From: an uncultured Candidatus Melainabacteria bacterium
GTDB taxonomy: Bacteria; Cyanobacteriota; Vampirovibrionia; Gastranaerophilales; Gastranaerophilaceae
Reading direction: 5' to 3'
Length of the DNA: 64,000 nt
Assembly: GCA_934717745.1 (NCBI GenBank)
Contig: CAKUZB010000010.1
Coordinates: forward strand, 9,807-73,806
A program made the position numbers and the translations under genes. Below, in pieces: positions 45,515 through 54,498 of this stretch (position 1 is its first letter; each line of letters starts with the position of its first letter). The notes beneath the pieces were generated by a model, which was not told the DNA's origin, did no database searches, and saw only the letters and a program-made list of their open reading frames with translations.

Positions 45515-46051
45515 TTAACTATTGTAAAACCAATCAATTAATGGGCGAATTTCACCCATCTCTCCGTCAAAATCTTTTAAAATTTCATCAATATATAAAA
45601 CTTCTTTTACAGGTTCTGCCTCAAAAATACCGTTTTTAAATACTTTTGAATAATTTAACCCGTTGTTTGCACAGTATGGAACATTTACAGTCCCGTCTTT
45701 TTTTAGATGTGTAAGTCCGTGAACTCTACAAGTTAAACCTCGATGAGAATAGACCGAACAAGAACCCTCAATTAAAAATGGACATGTGTACTCAAATCTT
45801 TTTCCCTTAAATTGTTGTTTTTGCTCGTGAAGTTTTAGTATATTTTTTTTAATTGTTTCTTTAATCTCATCAGGAAGTGCTAAAAAGCCTTGCATTAAAT
45901 ATCCCATTTCAATCCAAGAAAAAGGATATTCGCCAATTTCACAACACAATGAACAACCTTCATGACAATAAATATAGTCTTTATGTTGTTCAAAATAAAA
46001 ATCTATTTTTTTTTGAAATTTTTCTAAAAATTTTTCGTATTTAACTAACAT
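45515..46051 (-). CDS. YkgJ-family cysteine cluster protein
   Basis: 178 residues. The CxxxC..CC pattern (YCHEGCSLCCEIGEYP) and later FEYTCPFLIEGSCSVYSHRGLTC form the eight-Cys zinc or iron-binding cluster of the UPF0153/YkgJ family. The biological role is not established. It is divergent from tpiA and has no clear RBS. Confidence 0.9.
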   Translation of the reverse strand: MLVKYEKFLEKFQKKIDFYFEQHKDYIYCHEGCSLCCEIGEYPFSWIEMGYLMQGFLALPDEIKETIKKNILKLHEQKQQFKGKRFEYTCPFLIEGSCSVYSHRGLTCRVHGLTHLKKDGTVNVPYCANNGLNYSKVFKNGIFEAEPVKEVLYIDEILKDFDGEMGEIRPLIDWFYNS

Positions 46052-46137
46052 ATAACAGATGTTATCATAAAACTTGATTATAAGGTATGTTTATTTTAAC
46101 ATTAAGAGGTATAGAACATAAAATTAGGAGAAATAAA

Positions 46138-46926
46138 ATGTCAAGAAAACCTATTATTGCAGGTAACTGGAAAATGAACCTTTTACAAGCACAAGCAAAA
46201 GAATTATTCATGGGCATCGCAAAATATGCTGAAAATTATAAAGTTGAAGAATTACCAACTATCGTTATTGCTCCGACTTTCTTATCAGTAGGTGCTGTTG
46301 AAGGTATGAGATGTGATAAATGCAGACCATTAGTAAAAACTGCGGTTCAAAATTGCCACTGGGAAAATTCAGGTGCATATACAGGTGAAGTTTCTGTTGA
46401 AATGGCAAAAGATGCAGGTTGTGATTACGTAATCATCGGACACTCTGAAAGAAGACAATACTTCTCAGAAACAGATGAAATGATTAATAAAAAAGCAAAA
46501 GCAATACTTGCAGGTGGATTATTACCAATTATCTGCTGTGGTGAAACTTTAGAACAAAGAGAAGCAGGTGTTACAGATTCTCACATTGCAAGTCAAATAA
46601 AAGCAGCATTAGAAGGTATTTCTTCAGAAGATGTAGCAAAATCAGTTATCGCATACGAACCAATTTGGGCTATCGGTACAGGTAAAACTTGTGATTCAGC
46701 AGAAGCAAACAGAGTTATCGCAATGATTAGAAATGTTGTTAAAGAAGTTGCAGGTTCTGAAGCATCAGATTCTATCAGAATTCTTTATGGTGGTTCTGTA
46801 AAACCTAATACAATTGAAGAACAAATGCGTCAATCAGATATTGACGGTGCTTTAGTTGGTGGTGCTTCATTAAAAATCGATAGTTTTAATGAAATTATTG
46901 CTAATACAATGAAAACTATGGCTTAA
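46138..46926 (+). CDS. tpiA: Triosephosphate isomerase
   Basis: 262 residues from the ATG at 46138, supported by TTAGGAG; an in-frame upstream ATG at 46087 has no RBS. It interconverts dihydroxyacetone phosphate and glyceraldehyde-3-phosphate. Catalytic residues are Lys in AGNWKMN, His in IIGHSERR and Glu in AYEPIWAIGTG. The phosphate loop LYGGSV is present. It is a stand-alone glycolytic gene followed by a weak hairpin at 46942-46967. Confidence 0.97.
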   Translation: MSRKPIIAGNWKMNLLQAQAKELFMGIAKYAENYKVEELPTIVIAPTFLSVGAVEGMRCDKCRPLVKTAVQNCHWENSGAYTGEVSVEMAKDAGCDYVIIGHSERRQYFSETDEMINKKAKAILAGGLLPIICCGETLEQREAGVTDSHIASQIKAALEGISSEDVAKSVIAYEPIWAIGTGKTCDSAEANRVIAMIRNVVKEVAGSEASDSIRILYGGSVKPNTIEEQMRQSDIDGALVGGASLKIDSFNEIIANTMKTMA

Positions 46927-46941
46927 TTAAATAATATTGTT

Positions 46942-46967
46942 AAACTGCCGGTGCAAATCGGCAGTTT
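46942..46967 (+). terminator. Weak hairpin after tpiA
   Basis: AAACTGCCG / CGGCAGTTT stem with an 8-nt loop and little T run, so probably a partial terminator. Confidence 0.5.
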
Positions 46968-46987
46968 AATATAAAAGGAGAAAAATT

Positions 46988-47233
46988 ATGGCACAACAAT
47001 TTTCACAACAAGTAAAAATTAGAACAGGTCTTTATGTTTTTATAAAAGAAACAGTAAATCCGGTTGTTTTATATTTTGATAACCCTCAAGCAGTGTTTGA
47101 AGAATTAAAACAAGCAATGAAATCTGCAACTCCGGTTTTAATTGACAAACAAGCCAACGGACCTATCAAAAGATTATGTGTAGTTTCAAATCAAATTAGA
47201 GGTTTAGCACTTCAAGATGAACAATACCAATAA
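46988..47233 (+). CDS. Small conserved-looking protein, 81 aa
   Basis: 81 residues, probably alpha/beta (VKIRTGLYVFIKETVNP, then a helix FEELKQAMKSA, then IKRLCVVSNQIRGLALQ). No family recognised. AAAAGGAG precedes the ATG. It overlaps the yceD gene by 17 bp, so it is co-translated with the rpmF-plsX-fab operon. Confidence 0.75.
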   Translation: MAQQFSQQVKIRTGLYVFIKETVNPVVLYFDNPQAVFEELKQAMKSATPVLIDKQANGPIKRLCVVSNQIRGLALQDEQYQ

Positions 47234-47714
47234 AATTTTAATAGATGATATTGAAAATTCAGAAGATAAAATCTTAAAAATAAATTTTGATGACGTAATT
47301 GAAGATATTCCTTCAAAAGAACCTGTAAAAGCAAACTTAACAATAAAATCTTTGGGAGATTTTATTGAAGTAACAGGAACAGTACGAGCAAACTTAACAT
47401 TAGAATGTGATTTATGTTTGAAAGAATTTGAATATAAATTAGAAGAAGAAATTAATGAAACATTTGCGAAAAACAACTTATTAGAGGAATACGGACAAGA
47501 AACAGAAATCAAAGAAGGACAGTTTGTTACAGATTTAGATGGCAGTAATGAAATAGATATTTATGATTTATTGTATCAATATGTAATATTAAATATACCA
47601 AATAAAAAAGTTTGTGGTATAAATTGTAATAAAGGGGTTTTCATCACAGATGAAGAATTTGTAGAAGAAGATCCAAGAATGGAAGTTTTTAAAAATATTA
47701 AATTAGACAAATAG
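47217..47714 (+). CDS. yceD: YceD/DUF177 family rRNA-accumulation protein
   Basis: 165 residues. The DUF177 core is visible: LECDLCLKEFEYKLEEEI, FVTDLDGSNEIDIYDLLYQYVIL and a C-terminal CGINCNKG in place of the usual C-x4-C-x2-G. YceD is needed for 23S rRNA accumulation. It stands 14 bp before rpmF, the conserved yceD-rpmF-plsX order of many bacteria. Confidence 0.9.
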   Translation: MNNTNKILIDDIENSEDKILKINFDDVIEDIPSKEPVKANLTIKSLGDFIEVTGTVRANLTLECDLCLKEFEYKLEEEINETFAKNNLLEEYGQETEIKEGQFVTDLDGSNEIDIYDLLYQYVILNIPNKKVCGINCNKGVFITDEEFVEEDPRMEVFKNIKLDK

Positions 47715-47728
47715 AAAGGTATAGAAAA

Positions 47729-48037
47729 ATGGCAGTACCAAAGAAAAGAACAGGTGCAAGAAAACAAGCAACAAGACGTTCACACTGGAAAGCAATTAAA
47801 CCGGCAACAACAAAATGTTCACATTGTGGTGCAACAGTATTAGCACACACAGTATGTACAGAATGCGGTTATTACAAAGGTAAAGCAGTTAGCATTAAAT
47901 CTGCTGATTACGTAGCAGAAGATGTTAAACCTGCAAAAAAATCTTCAGCAAAAAAATCAACAAAAAAAGTTGAAAAAAAAGTTGAAGAAACAAAAACAGA
48001 AGAAGTAACTGAAAAAGAAGAAAAAACTGAAGAATAG
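47729..48037 (+). CDS. rpmF: Ribosomal protein L32 with long charged tail
   Basis: 102 residues. Residues 1-60 are ordinary L32 (AVPKKRTGARKQATRRSHW and two CxxC zinc pairs at 30-33 and 43-46). Residues 61-102 are an added Lys/Glu-rich tail (repeated KKSxKK, KKVEEK and EKEEKTEE), nearly doubling the usual length of about 57-60. AGAAAGG precedes the ATG. The tail is part of an uninterrupted frame followed directly by plsX. Confidence 0.95.
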   Translation: MAVPKKRTGARKQATRRSHWKAIKPATTKCSHCGATVLAHTVCTECGYYKGKAVSIKSADYVAEDVKPAKKSSAKKSTKKVEKKVEETKTEEVTEKEEKTEE

Positions 48038-48060
48038 TTTTTAAAATCTTAGAGGAATAG

Positions 48061-49116
48061 ATGACAAGAATAGCGATAGATGCAATGGGCGGTGATCATG
48101 CACCTCACGAAATTGTTGCAGGTGCAGTGTGGGCTGCTTACGAATATAACGTACCTATTGAACTGGTTGGTAAAACTGAAGACATTCAACGAGAATTAGA
48201 TAAAATCAAACATAATGGCTTCATTTCTGACTGTGGACAAAAAGGTAGCAAAAAACGTATCATGGTTGATACGTCTAAACTTGATATTAAAATTACTCAC
48301 GCAGATGAAGTAATTGAAATGGGAGAACACCCCGGTCAAGCAATTAGAAAAAAGAAAAATTCATCTATCGTTTTAGGAGTAAAGGCAGTAGCAGACGGAA
48401 GTTCTGATGCAATCGTGGCAGCAGGTTCAACCGGTGCAGCAATGGCATCAAGTTTATTCGGCATGGGTCGAATTCATGGAATCGCTCGTCCTGCTATCGC
48501 TGTTACTTTACCATCTATCAAAAAACCGGTTGTTCTTATTGACGGTGGTGCAAACAGTGATTGTACACCTGAAATGCTTTACCAATTCGCAATTATGGGT
48601 ATGGTTTTTGCAAGACAAATTCTGGGGATTAAAAATCCTAGAGTTGGTGTTTTGAATATTGGTGAAGAAGAAACTAAAGGTAATCAACTAGCCCAAGACA
48701 CTCATAAACTTCTTGCATCAGAAAAAGAAAAATTCAACTTTGTTGGAAACATTGAAGGAAAAGAATTATTTATTGATGCTTGTGATGTTGTCGTTTGCGA
48801 TGGTTTTGTCGGCAATGTTGCATTAAAAGTTCTTGAGGGAACAGGTTCTTTCTTATTCAAATTAATTAAAGAACAATTCTCATCATCACTTTTAGGCGGT
48901 GTTGTTGGACTTATGGCAAAAGTATTTTTAAATAAGATTTATCCAAGAATAAATTATGAAGAATACGGTGGCATGCTTTTATTGGGAGTAAAAGGTGTTA
49001 CTGTTATTTCTCACGGCAGAAGTAAGGCTTACGCAATTAAAAATGCCGTAAGAGTAGCAAAAGAAGCCGTTGAAACAGGTTTGAATAAAAAAATATCAGA
49101 ATTTTTAGGAGAATAA
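48061..49116 (+). CDS. plsX: Phosphate acyltransferase PlsX
   Basis: 351 residues. It converts acyl-ACP to acyl-phosphate for phospholipid synthesis. Typical segments are IAIDAMGGDHAPHEIVAG, the GEHPGQAIRKKKNSS segment and AAGSTGAAMAS, and later LIDGGANSDCTP and VCDGFVGNVALKVLEG. TAGAGGA precedes the ATG. It shares one base with fabD (TAATG). Confidence 0.97.
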   Translation: MTRIAIDAMGGDHAPHEIVAGAVWAAYEYNVPIELVGKTEDIQRELDKIKHNGFISDCGQKGSKKRIMVDTSKLDIKITHADEVIEMGEHPGQAIRKKKNSSIVLGVKAVADGSSDAIVAAGSTGAAMASSLFGMGRIHGIARPAIAVTLPSIKKPVVLIDGGANSDCTPEMLYQFAIMGMVFARQILGIKNPRVGVLNIGEEETKGNQLAQDTHKLLASEKEKFNFVGNIEGKELFIDACDVVVCDGFVGNVALKVLEGTGSFLFKLIKEQFSSSLLGGVVGLMAKVFLNKIYPRINYEEYGGMLLLGVKGVTVISHGRSKAYAIKNAVRVAKEAVETGLNKKISEFLGE

Positions 49117-50036
49117 TGAAAAAAGTCGCATTTATTTTTCCGGGTCAAGGCTCTCAATCAGTTGGAATGGGCTTAGATTTGTATGAAAACTTTGAAACAG
49201 CAAAAAAAGTATATGAAACTGCGGATAAAGTTTTAGGCAAATCTATTTCAAAAGTGTGTTTTGAAGGACCTGATGAAGATTTAAAACAAACAATTAACAC
49301 ACAACCTGCAATATTAACTACATCTATTGCAGCATTAGAGGCATTAAAATCTCAACTTGACATCGTTCCTACATATACAGCAGGACACAGTTTGGGTGAA
49401 TATGCAGCATACTATGCATCTGGTGCTATCTCATTGGAAGATGCTATGAAACTTATTCAAAAAAGAGCAGATTTAATGAGCGAGTCAAAAGGTGGTGCAA
49501 TGTCCGCAGTATTGAATTCAACAGAAGAAACAGTAAAAGAATGTATCGCACAAGTTGATGGATATGTTGCTATTGCAAACTATAATTCACCTCAACAAAT
49601 TGTTATTACAGGTGATGAAGATGCAGTAAAAAAAGCCGGTGAACTTTTATTAGAAAAAGGTGCAAGACGAGTTGTTCCACTTGCCGTTTCAGGTGCGTTC
49701 CACTCAGAATATATGAAATCTGCCGGTGAAAAATTTGGCGAATTTGTTAAAGAATTTGACGTAAAAGAAACTCAAATTCCAGTTGTAACAAATGTAGATG
49801 CAGAATTTACAACCTCAGACTTCAAAGAAAAAATGTCAAAACAAATTTATTCATCAGTTCAATGGACACAATCAATTGAAAAAATGATTGAAAATGGAGT
49901 TGATACATTTATTGAATTTGGAAACGGAACAGTTCTTGCCGGATTAAATAAAAAAATTAATCCAACGGTAACAACATATAACGTAAGTAATAAAGAAACT
50001 TTAGAAAAAACAATACAAGCATTAAGCGAGGTTTAA
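49116..50036 (+). CDS. fabD: Malonyl-CoA:ACP transacylase
   Basis: 306 residues. It loads malonate onto acyl carrier protein. The N-terminus FIFPGQGSQSVGMG and nucleophile motif AGHSLGEYAAY are present, with the second catalytic His in SGAFHSEYM and Gln in PGQGSQ. It is one base into plsX and 1 bp before fabG. Confidence 0.97.
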   Translation: MKKVAFIFPGQGSQSVGMGLDLYENFETAKKVYETADKVLGKSISKVCFEGPDEDLKQTINTQPAILTTSIAALEALKSQLDIVPTYTAGHSLGEYAAYYASGAISLEDAMKLIQKRADLMSESKGGAMSAVLNSTEETVKECIAQVDGYVAIANYNSPQQIVITGDEDAVKKAGELLLEKGARRVVPLAVSGAFHSEYMKSAGEKFGEFVKEFDVKETQIPVVTNVDAEFTTSDFKEKMSKQIYSSVQWTQSIEKMIENGVDTFIEFGNGTVLAGLNKKINPTVTTYNVSNKETLEKTIQALSEV

Positions 50037-50037
50037 A

Positions 50038-50763
50038 ATGAGTGAAAAATTAGCATTGGTTACAGGCGGTTCTCGTGGTATCGGCAGAGCATGTGCATTA
50101 AAATTGGCTCAAGCAGGATATGATGTTGTAATCAACTATGCAGGTAACGAAGAAGCAGCAAACAAAACCGTAGAAGAAATTAAAGCATTAGGCGTAGATG
50201 CTCAAGCATACAAATTTGATATTGCAGACAACGAGGCTACTGCAAAGGCAATTGAAGAAATCGTTGCAAAATTTGGAAGAATTGATATTCTGGTAAATAA
50301 TGCAGGTATAACAAGAGACGGTTTATTCATGAGAATGAACAAAGATAACTGGGACGCAGTTATCAACACAAATCTAACAGGTGCATACAACGTATCTCAA
50401 CCTGTTGTAAAAATTATGATGAAACAACGTTCAGGAGCAATCGTAAACATGGCAAGTATTGTTGGTGTATACGGTAATGCAGGTCAAGCAAATTACTCAG
50501 CAGCAAAAGCAGGTTTAATTGGCTTTACAAAATCTTTGGCAAAAGAATTGGCTTCTCGTAACATTAGAGTTAATGCTGTTGCACCGGGATTTATCCAAAC
50601 AGATATGACAAAAGGACTTGATAGCGAAAAAATTTCTGAACATATTCCGCTAAAAAGACTTGGTGAAGCAGACGATATTGCAGGTGCAGTAAAATTCTTA
50701 GCCGTAGATGCACCTTACGTTACAGGACAAGTTTTACAAGTCGATGGTGGTCTTACTATTTAA
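50038..50763 (+). CDS. fabG: 3-oxoacyl-ACP reductase
   Basis: 241 residues. NADPH-dependent reduction of 3-oxoacyl-ACP. Rossmann GGSRGIGRA, NNAGITRDGLF, the Ser of MASIVG and the Tyr-Lys pair in YSAAKAGLIGF are intact, and VTGQVLQVDGGL closes the protein. Confidence 0.96.
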   Translation: MSEKLALVTGGSRGIGRACALKLAQAGYDVVINYAGNEEAANKTVEEIKALGVDAQAYKFDIADNEATAKAIEEIVAKFGRIDILVNNAGITRDGLFMRMNKDNWDAVINTNLTGAYNVSQPVVKIMMKQRSGAIVNMASIVGVYGNAGQANYSAAKAGLIGFTKSLAKELASRNIRVNAVAPGFIQTDMTKGLDSEKISEHIPLKRLGEADDIAGAVKFLAVDAPYVTGQVLQVDGGLTI

Positions 50764-50788
50764 AAAAATTTACAAAACAGTAAATGAT

Positions 50789-50816
50789 TTGCAAAAAAAA
50801 GTTTAGATAGTATAAT
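50789..50816 (+). promoter_or_regulatory. acpP promoter
   Basis: TTGCAA at 50789-50794, a 16-bp spacer and consensus TATAAT at 50811-50816. It gives acpP its own transcript inside the fab cluster. Confidence 0.65.
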
Positions 50817-50863
50817 AGAATTATAAAAAATAAAAAGTTAGTTACAAAAAAGAGGAAAAAACA

Positions 50864-51094
50864 ATGAGTACATTAGAAAAAGTAAAAAAAGTAGTAGTAG
50901 ATCAATTAAGTGTTGATGAAAGTTTAGTAACTCCAGAAGCAAGTTTTACAGGCGACTTAGGTGCTGATTCATTAGACACAGTTGAATTAGTTATGGCTTT
51001 TGAAGAAGAATTTGGTTGCGAAATTCCTGATGAAGAAGCAGAAAAAATCCAAACAGTTCAAGATGCTGTAAACTACATCGAAGCACATTCTTAA
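50864..51094 (+). CDS. acpP: Acyl carrier protein
   Basis: 76 residues, acidic and helical. The phosphopantetheine attachment site is Ser36 in GADSLDTVELVM. The protein carries growing acyl chains in type II fatty-acid synthesis. AGAGGAA precedes the ATG. A hairpin terminator follows before fabF, so acpP can be made in excess. Confidence 0.98.
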   Translation: MSTLEKVKKVVVDQLSVDESLVTPEASFTGDLGADSLDTVELVMAFEEEFGCEIPDEEAEKIQTVQDAVNYIEAHS

Positions 51095-51117
51095 TCGAAT
51101 GGATATAAGTTTGAAAT

Positions 51118-51167
51118 AAAATTTAAGAGGATATATCACATTTGAGTCGATTATCCTCTTAAATTTT
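51118..51167 (+). terminator. Hairpin between acpP and fabF
   Basis: AAATTTAAGAGGATA pairs with TATCCTCTTAAATTT across an 18-nt loop, ending in TTTT. It probably acts as a partial terminator setting the acpP-to-fabF ratio. Confidence 0.75.
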
Positions 51168-51188
51168 GCAAAGAGGAGATATAACATT

Positions 51189-52448
51189 ATGGAAAAAAGA
51201 CGAGTAGTAATAACAGGTATGGGAGCAATTACTCCTTACGGTATCGGTGTTGAAAAATTTTGGAATGCAATTAAAAACGGAGAAAGCGGAATTTCTTATG
51301 TTGAAGCACCAAGAATTGATGAAGAAACTCAAACAACACACATTTTTGGTGTAGTTCCTGAATATGATGAAACTCAATATATGGACGTGAAGGAAGCAAA
51401 ACGTCTTGATAACTTTATTAAATATGGACTTGTTGCCAGTGATGAAGCAATGAAACAATCTGGCTTGAACATGGAAGAAGAAGATAAATACAGAGTTGGT
51501 TGCCTTGTTTCCTCTGCTGCCGGCGGACACAAAACAATTGAAGATAACCACAATGTAATGCTAAAACGTGGTTATACAAAATGTTCTCCATTCACAGTTC
51601 CCGCAATGATTGTAAACATGGTAGCAGGTAAAATTGCTATTAACCATGGGTTTAAAGGGGTTAACAAAGCAATTGTTTCGGCTTGTGCTTCAGCAACTCA
51701 CTCAATCGGTGATGCTTATAGAGCAATTCAATATGGCGATGCTGATGTAATCTTTGCAGGTGGCTCAGAAGCAACTATTTGCAATATGGGTGTTGGTGGT
51801 TTCTCTGCTGCAAGAACATTATCAAAACGTAACGACGAACCAACAAAAGCATCAAGACCTTATGACGTTGACAGAGATGGCTTTATTATGAGTGAAGGCT
51901 CTGGTGTTATTGTTCTTGAAGAATTGGAACACGCTAAAAAACGTGGTGCAAAAATCCTTGCAGAAATTGTAGGTTACGGTCAAACTTGCGACGCATATGA
52001 CATTGTTGCCCCTGATCCAACAGGTGAAGCAGCAGCAAAAGCAATGGAATTTGCAGTAAAAGACGCAGGTATTTCTACAAATGAAGTTGATTACATTAAC
52101 ACTCATGGTACAAGTACTCACGTTGGTGATATTGGAGAATCATTAGCAATTGCAAAAGTTTTCGGCGACTTAGATAAAAACAAACACTTAATGGTAAGTT
52201 CAACAAAAAGTATGCACGGACACTTATTAGGTGCAGCGGGTGCGATTGAAGCAATAGTTTGTATTAACGCAATTGCTGACGGTGTTGTTCCTCCAACAAT
52301 CAATTTGGAAAATCAAGACCCTGAGGTTGCTAACTTAAACTATGTTCCAAACAAAGCGGTAAAAGCAGATGTTAAATACGCAATGTCAAATTCTTTTGGC
52401 TTTGGTGGACACGATGCTTCTATTATTATTAAAAAATACGAAGACTAG
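51189..52448 (+). CDS. fabF: 3-oxoacyl-ACP synthase II
   Basis: 419 residues. The condensing enzyme of chain elongation. The nucleophile Cys is in VSACASATHSIGDAY, with His residues in NTHGTSTHVGD and STKSMHGHLLGAAGA, giving the Cys-His-His triad. Two Pro/Thr positions usual in these loops are His here (STH, SMHGH). AGAGGAG precedes the ATG. fabH is not in this cluster. Confidence 0.97.
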   Translation: MEKRRVVITGMGAITPYGIGVEKFWNAIKNGESGISYVEAPRIDEETQTTHIFGVVPEYDETQYMDVKEAKRLDNFIKYGLVASDEAMKQSGLNMEEEDKYRVGCLVSSAAGGHKTIEDNHNVMLKRGYTKCSPFTVPAMIVNMVAGKIAINHGFKGVNKAIVSACASATHSIGDAYRAIQYGDADVIFAGGSEATICNMGVGGFSAARTLSKRNDEPTKASRPYDVDRDGFIMSEGSGVIVLEELEHAKKRGAKILAEIVGYGQTCDAYDIVAPDPTGEAAAKAMEFAVKDAGISTNEVDYINTHGTSTHVGDIGESLAIAKVFGDLDKNKHLMVSSTKSMHGHLLGAAGAIEAIVCINAIADGVVPPTINLENQDPEVANLNYVPNKAVKADVKYAMSNSFGFGGHDASIIIKKYED

Positions 52449-52473
52449 AATTCTATAAGAATAAAAATAACAG

Positions 52474-52512
52474 AAAACCTGCTTGATGTATTACGTCAAG
52501 CAGGTTTTCTTA
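52474..52512. terminator. Bidirectional terminator
   Basis: AAAACCTGCTTGA / TCAAGCAGGTTTT with a 9-nt loop, between convergent fabF and surE. Confidence 0.88.
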
Positions 52513-52527
52513 TGAAAAAAATATTAA

Positions 52528-53319
52528 TTAAAACCAATTACAGATGTTATCATGACAAAGAACTTTGTCTAATTCCGTAATTGCAGATTTTTGAGTTAAA
52601 TTGAAGGTTAATGGTGAGATAGAAATCTTGTTTTGACGAATTGCGGTTATGTCGGTATTTTCATTGTCTTTTTCTGTTGAAAGCCTACCTGCCATCCAAT
52701 AATAAACTTTACCTCTAGGATCAATACGTTTTTCGTAATTGTCGGTGAACATTCTTCCGCCCATTTCAGTAACAACAACTCCTGCAATATCGTTTTGAGG
52801 AATATCCGGAATGTTGATATTTAATATTGATTTTTTAGGGAATTTGAATAGTGATAATTTTGGAATTAAACTGCTAATAAATTCCGCAGAGAATAAAAAG
52901 TTTTCATATTCGGGCTTGTATGAATTTAGCGAAACAGCGATACTTGGAATATCCATCATTGCACCTTCAACGGCACAACTAACAGTTCCAGAGTAGATAA
53001 TATCGTGTCCAAGGTTTGGTCCATGGTTTATTCCCGAGATAATTAAATCAGGCTTTTCCTCTTGCGAAAGAATAGAATTTACACCAATTTTAACACAATC
53101 TCCCGGAGTTCCTGAAACCGCCCAAGAACGAATAGACCCGTATAAAGCCTCAACTTCTTCAACTCTTAGCGGTGAATTAAGCGTTATAGAATGTCCTGCT
53201 GCGGAACGTTCCTGATTTGGTGCAATAACGTAAACGTGGTGTTCAAGAGATAACTTTTCAACGAGTGCTTTGATTCCGTTTGCGTGAATACCATCGTCAT
53301 TAGATACTAAAATTTTCAT
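52528..53319 (-). CDS. surE: 5'-nucleotidase SurE
   Basis: 263 residues from the ATG at 53317-53319, chosen because AAGGAG lies upstream and the family starts ILVSNDDG; the frame runs on to 53391 without an RBS. Metal site residues are Asp-Asp in VSNDDGIHANGI, and Ser and Asn in the SAAGHS and GINHGPNLGHD regions. It hydrolyses nucleoside monophosphates and polyphosphate-like substrates. Confidence 0.96.
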   Translation of the reverse strand: MKILVSNDDGIHANGIKALVEKLSLEHHVYVIAPNQERSAAGHSITLNSPLRVEEVEALYGSIRSWAVSGTPGDCVKIGVNSILSQEEKPDLIISGINHGPNLGHDIIYSGTVSCAVEGAMMDIPSIAVSLNSYKPEYENFLFSAEFISSLIPKLSLFKFPKKSILNINIPDIPQNDIAGVVVTEMGGRMFTDNYEKRIDPRGKVYYWMAGRLSTEKDNENTDITAIRQNKISISPLTFNLTQKSAITELDKVLCHDNICNWF

Positions 53320-53493
53320 AAAAATCTCCTTATGAAATAAGAGTAACTTAAACGGTAGATAAAAACAAATAGCCAAGCGGTATAATTTCAAAAATTTAAC
53401 AAAAGTAAAAAAAATATTGCAATTTAATTTTCAGCGATACATAATAAGATATGGAGTGCCGTAGGGACTCTATATGAAACAAAGATAAAATAT

Positions 53494-53570
<77 letters not shown>

Positions 53571-53574
53571 ATTG

Positions 53575-53614
53575 AAAAAAGTGAGTTTTAGAAATTTCTA
53601 AAACTCACTTTTTT
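53575..53614 (+). terminator. Terminator after tRNA-fMet
   Basis: AAAAAAGTGAGTTTTAGAAA pairs with its complement, followed by TTTTTT. The stem is near-perfect at about 18 bp. Confidence 0.9.
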
Positions 53615-53629
53615 GATGTAATTTATAAA

Positions 53630-53682
53630 TTAACGAGTAAAATAGCCAAAAATCGCAAAATTATTGTACTTTAACGAGTAAA
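53630..53682. repeat. Direct repeat TTAACGAGTAAA
   Basis: Two copies at 53630-53641 and 53671-53682, 41 bp apart. The inverted copy at 54604-54615 inside hsdS shares 15 nt (AAATTAACGAGTAAA) with the first one. Confidence 0.7.
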
Positions 53683-54026
53683 TTGGTTATAACAGGAAGT
53701 GTGGTATTTTTGTGAAATGAGGCTGTCCGAGCAAGTTTTATTGGTCGGAAAAACCACACTATCCGTTTTCAAAGTACTCCAAAAGTCCCATTAGGTACTC
53801 ATCCCTCGGCAACGTTTTATCATGGTTTCAAATATAGATTATGGCTGTGTTTTAGAGTTTGTTTGTGTTTTGTACGGATAAAATGGTTAATTCGGCAATG
53901 AGACATTTGAAATTTTGCTCCGAAAGAGTGCTGAAAAATTAGGAAAAAAATTTTTTCAAAATTCCTGTGACATGAAAATTTCTAATTGATTTGGAAACGA
54001 CACAAAGCTCGGAAACATAATTTGAA

Positions 54027-54193
54027 TTTAAAAAGCTTAGTAATCGTATCAATGAGTTAAGAAAGGAAAGAAACTTGACACAAGCTGAATTAACAAAAAA
54101 GATGGGATTATCTACTAATTTTGTGGAGTGGTAGAGCGCATAGAAAGAAACACGACTGTTGATAAGGTATTTTTCTTTACAGAGGCTTTTTAA
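54027..54193 (+). pseudogene. XRE-family regulator, frameshifted
   Basis: The first part reads NRINELRKERNLTQAELTKK, then MGLSTNFVEW and a stop. The continuation VERIERNTTVDKV is in another frame, so a small insertion near 54126-54133 broke the gene. There is no start codon in frame upstream, and the C-terminal part of the helix-turn-helix domain is degraded. Such regulators often accompany restriction-modification genes. Confidence 0.7.
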
Positions 54194-54267
54194 ATTAGTT
54201 TAGCAGAATTCTTTAAAACTATTTAAACATCTAATATACACACTATATCTATCAATATTGAGCTTAT

Positions 54268-54422
54268 TTACAGTAAGATCACATAATATTCATCTTTGTC
54301 TTGTAATTGCAATCCATCATCTATAATACAAAAATCAGAAGCAAGGGTACTCATTTTTACCAAACGCTTTTCTTCTATAGATTTTTGATCCACGATTCTT
54401 ACTTCTTTACGCTGTAATACAG
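54268..54422 (-). pseudogene. Unidentified coding remnant
   Basis: About 50 minus-strand codons after a TAG, reading RKEVRIVDQKSIEEKRLVKM and ending in DKDEYYVILL before TAA. Protein-like, but no start with an RBS. It lies downstream of hsdS on the same strand and may be the tail of a lost gene. Confidence 0.35.
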
Positions 54423-54498
54423 TTATCTATTCAATTAATTAAATCATATCGAGAAAGAAAAATTTTTAAGTAGTTTTCTAATTTGAGTTAAATTTAGT

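Larger units (their letters stand above)
53571..54498. other. Accessory intergenic region with remnants and repeats
   Basis: 928 bp between the tRNA and hsdS. It contains the tRNA terminator, two direct copies of TTAACGAGTAAA (53630-53641 and 53671-53682, a third inverted copy lying inside hsdS), an imperfect AGTGTGGT/ACCACACT inverted pair near 53697-53760, a frameshifted XRE gene (54027-54193) and a minus-strand coding remnant (54268-54422). No intact gene was seen. Confidence 0.7.

Noticed and set aside
50038..52448. Missing fabH in the fatty-acid cluster as evidence of an unusual pathway
   Set aside because: fabH is often encoded elsewhere, and the window is too short to claim absence.
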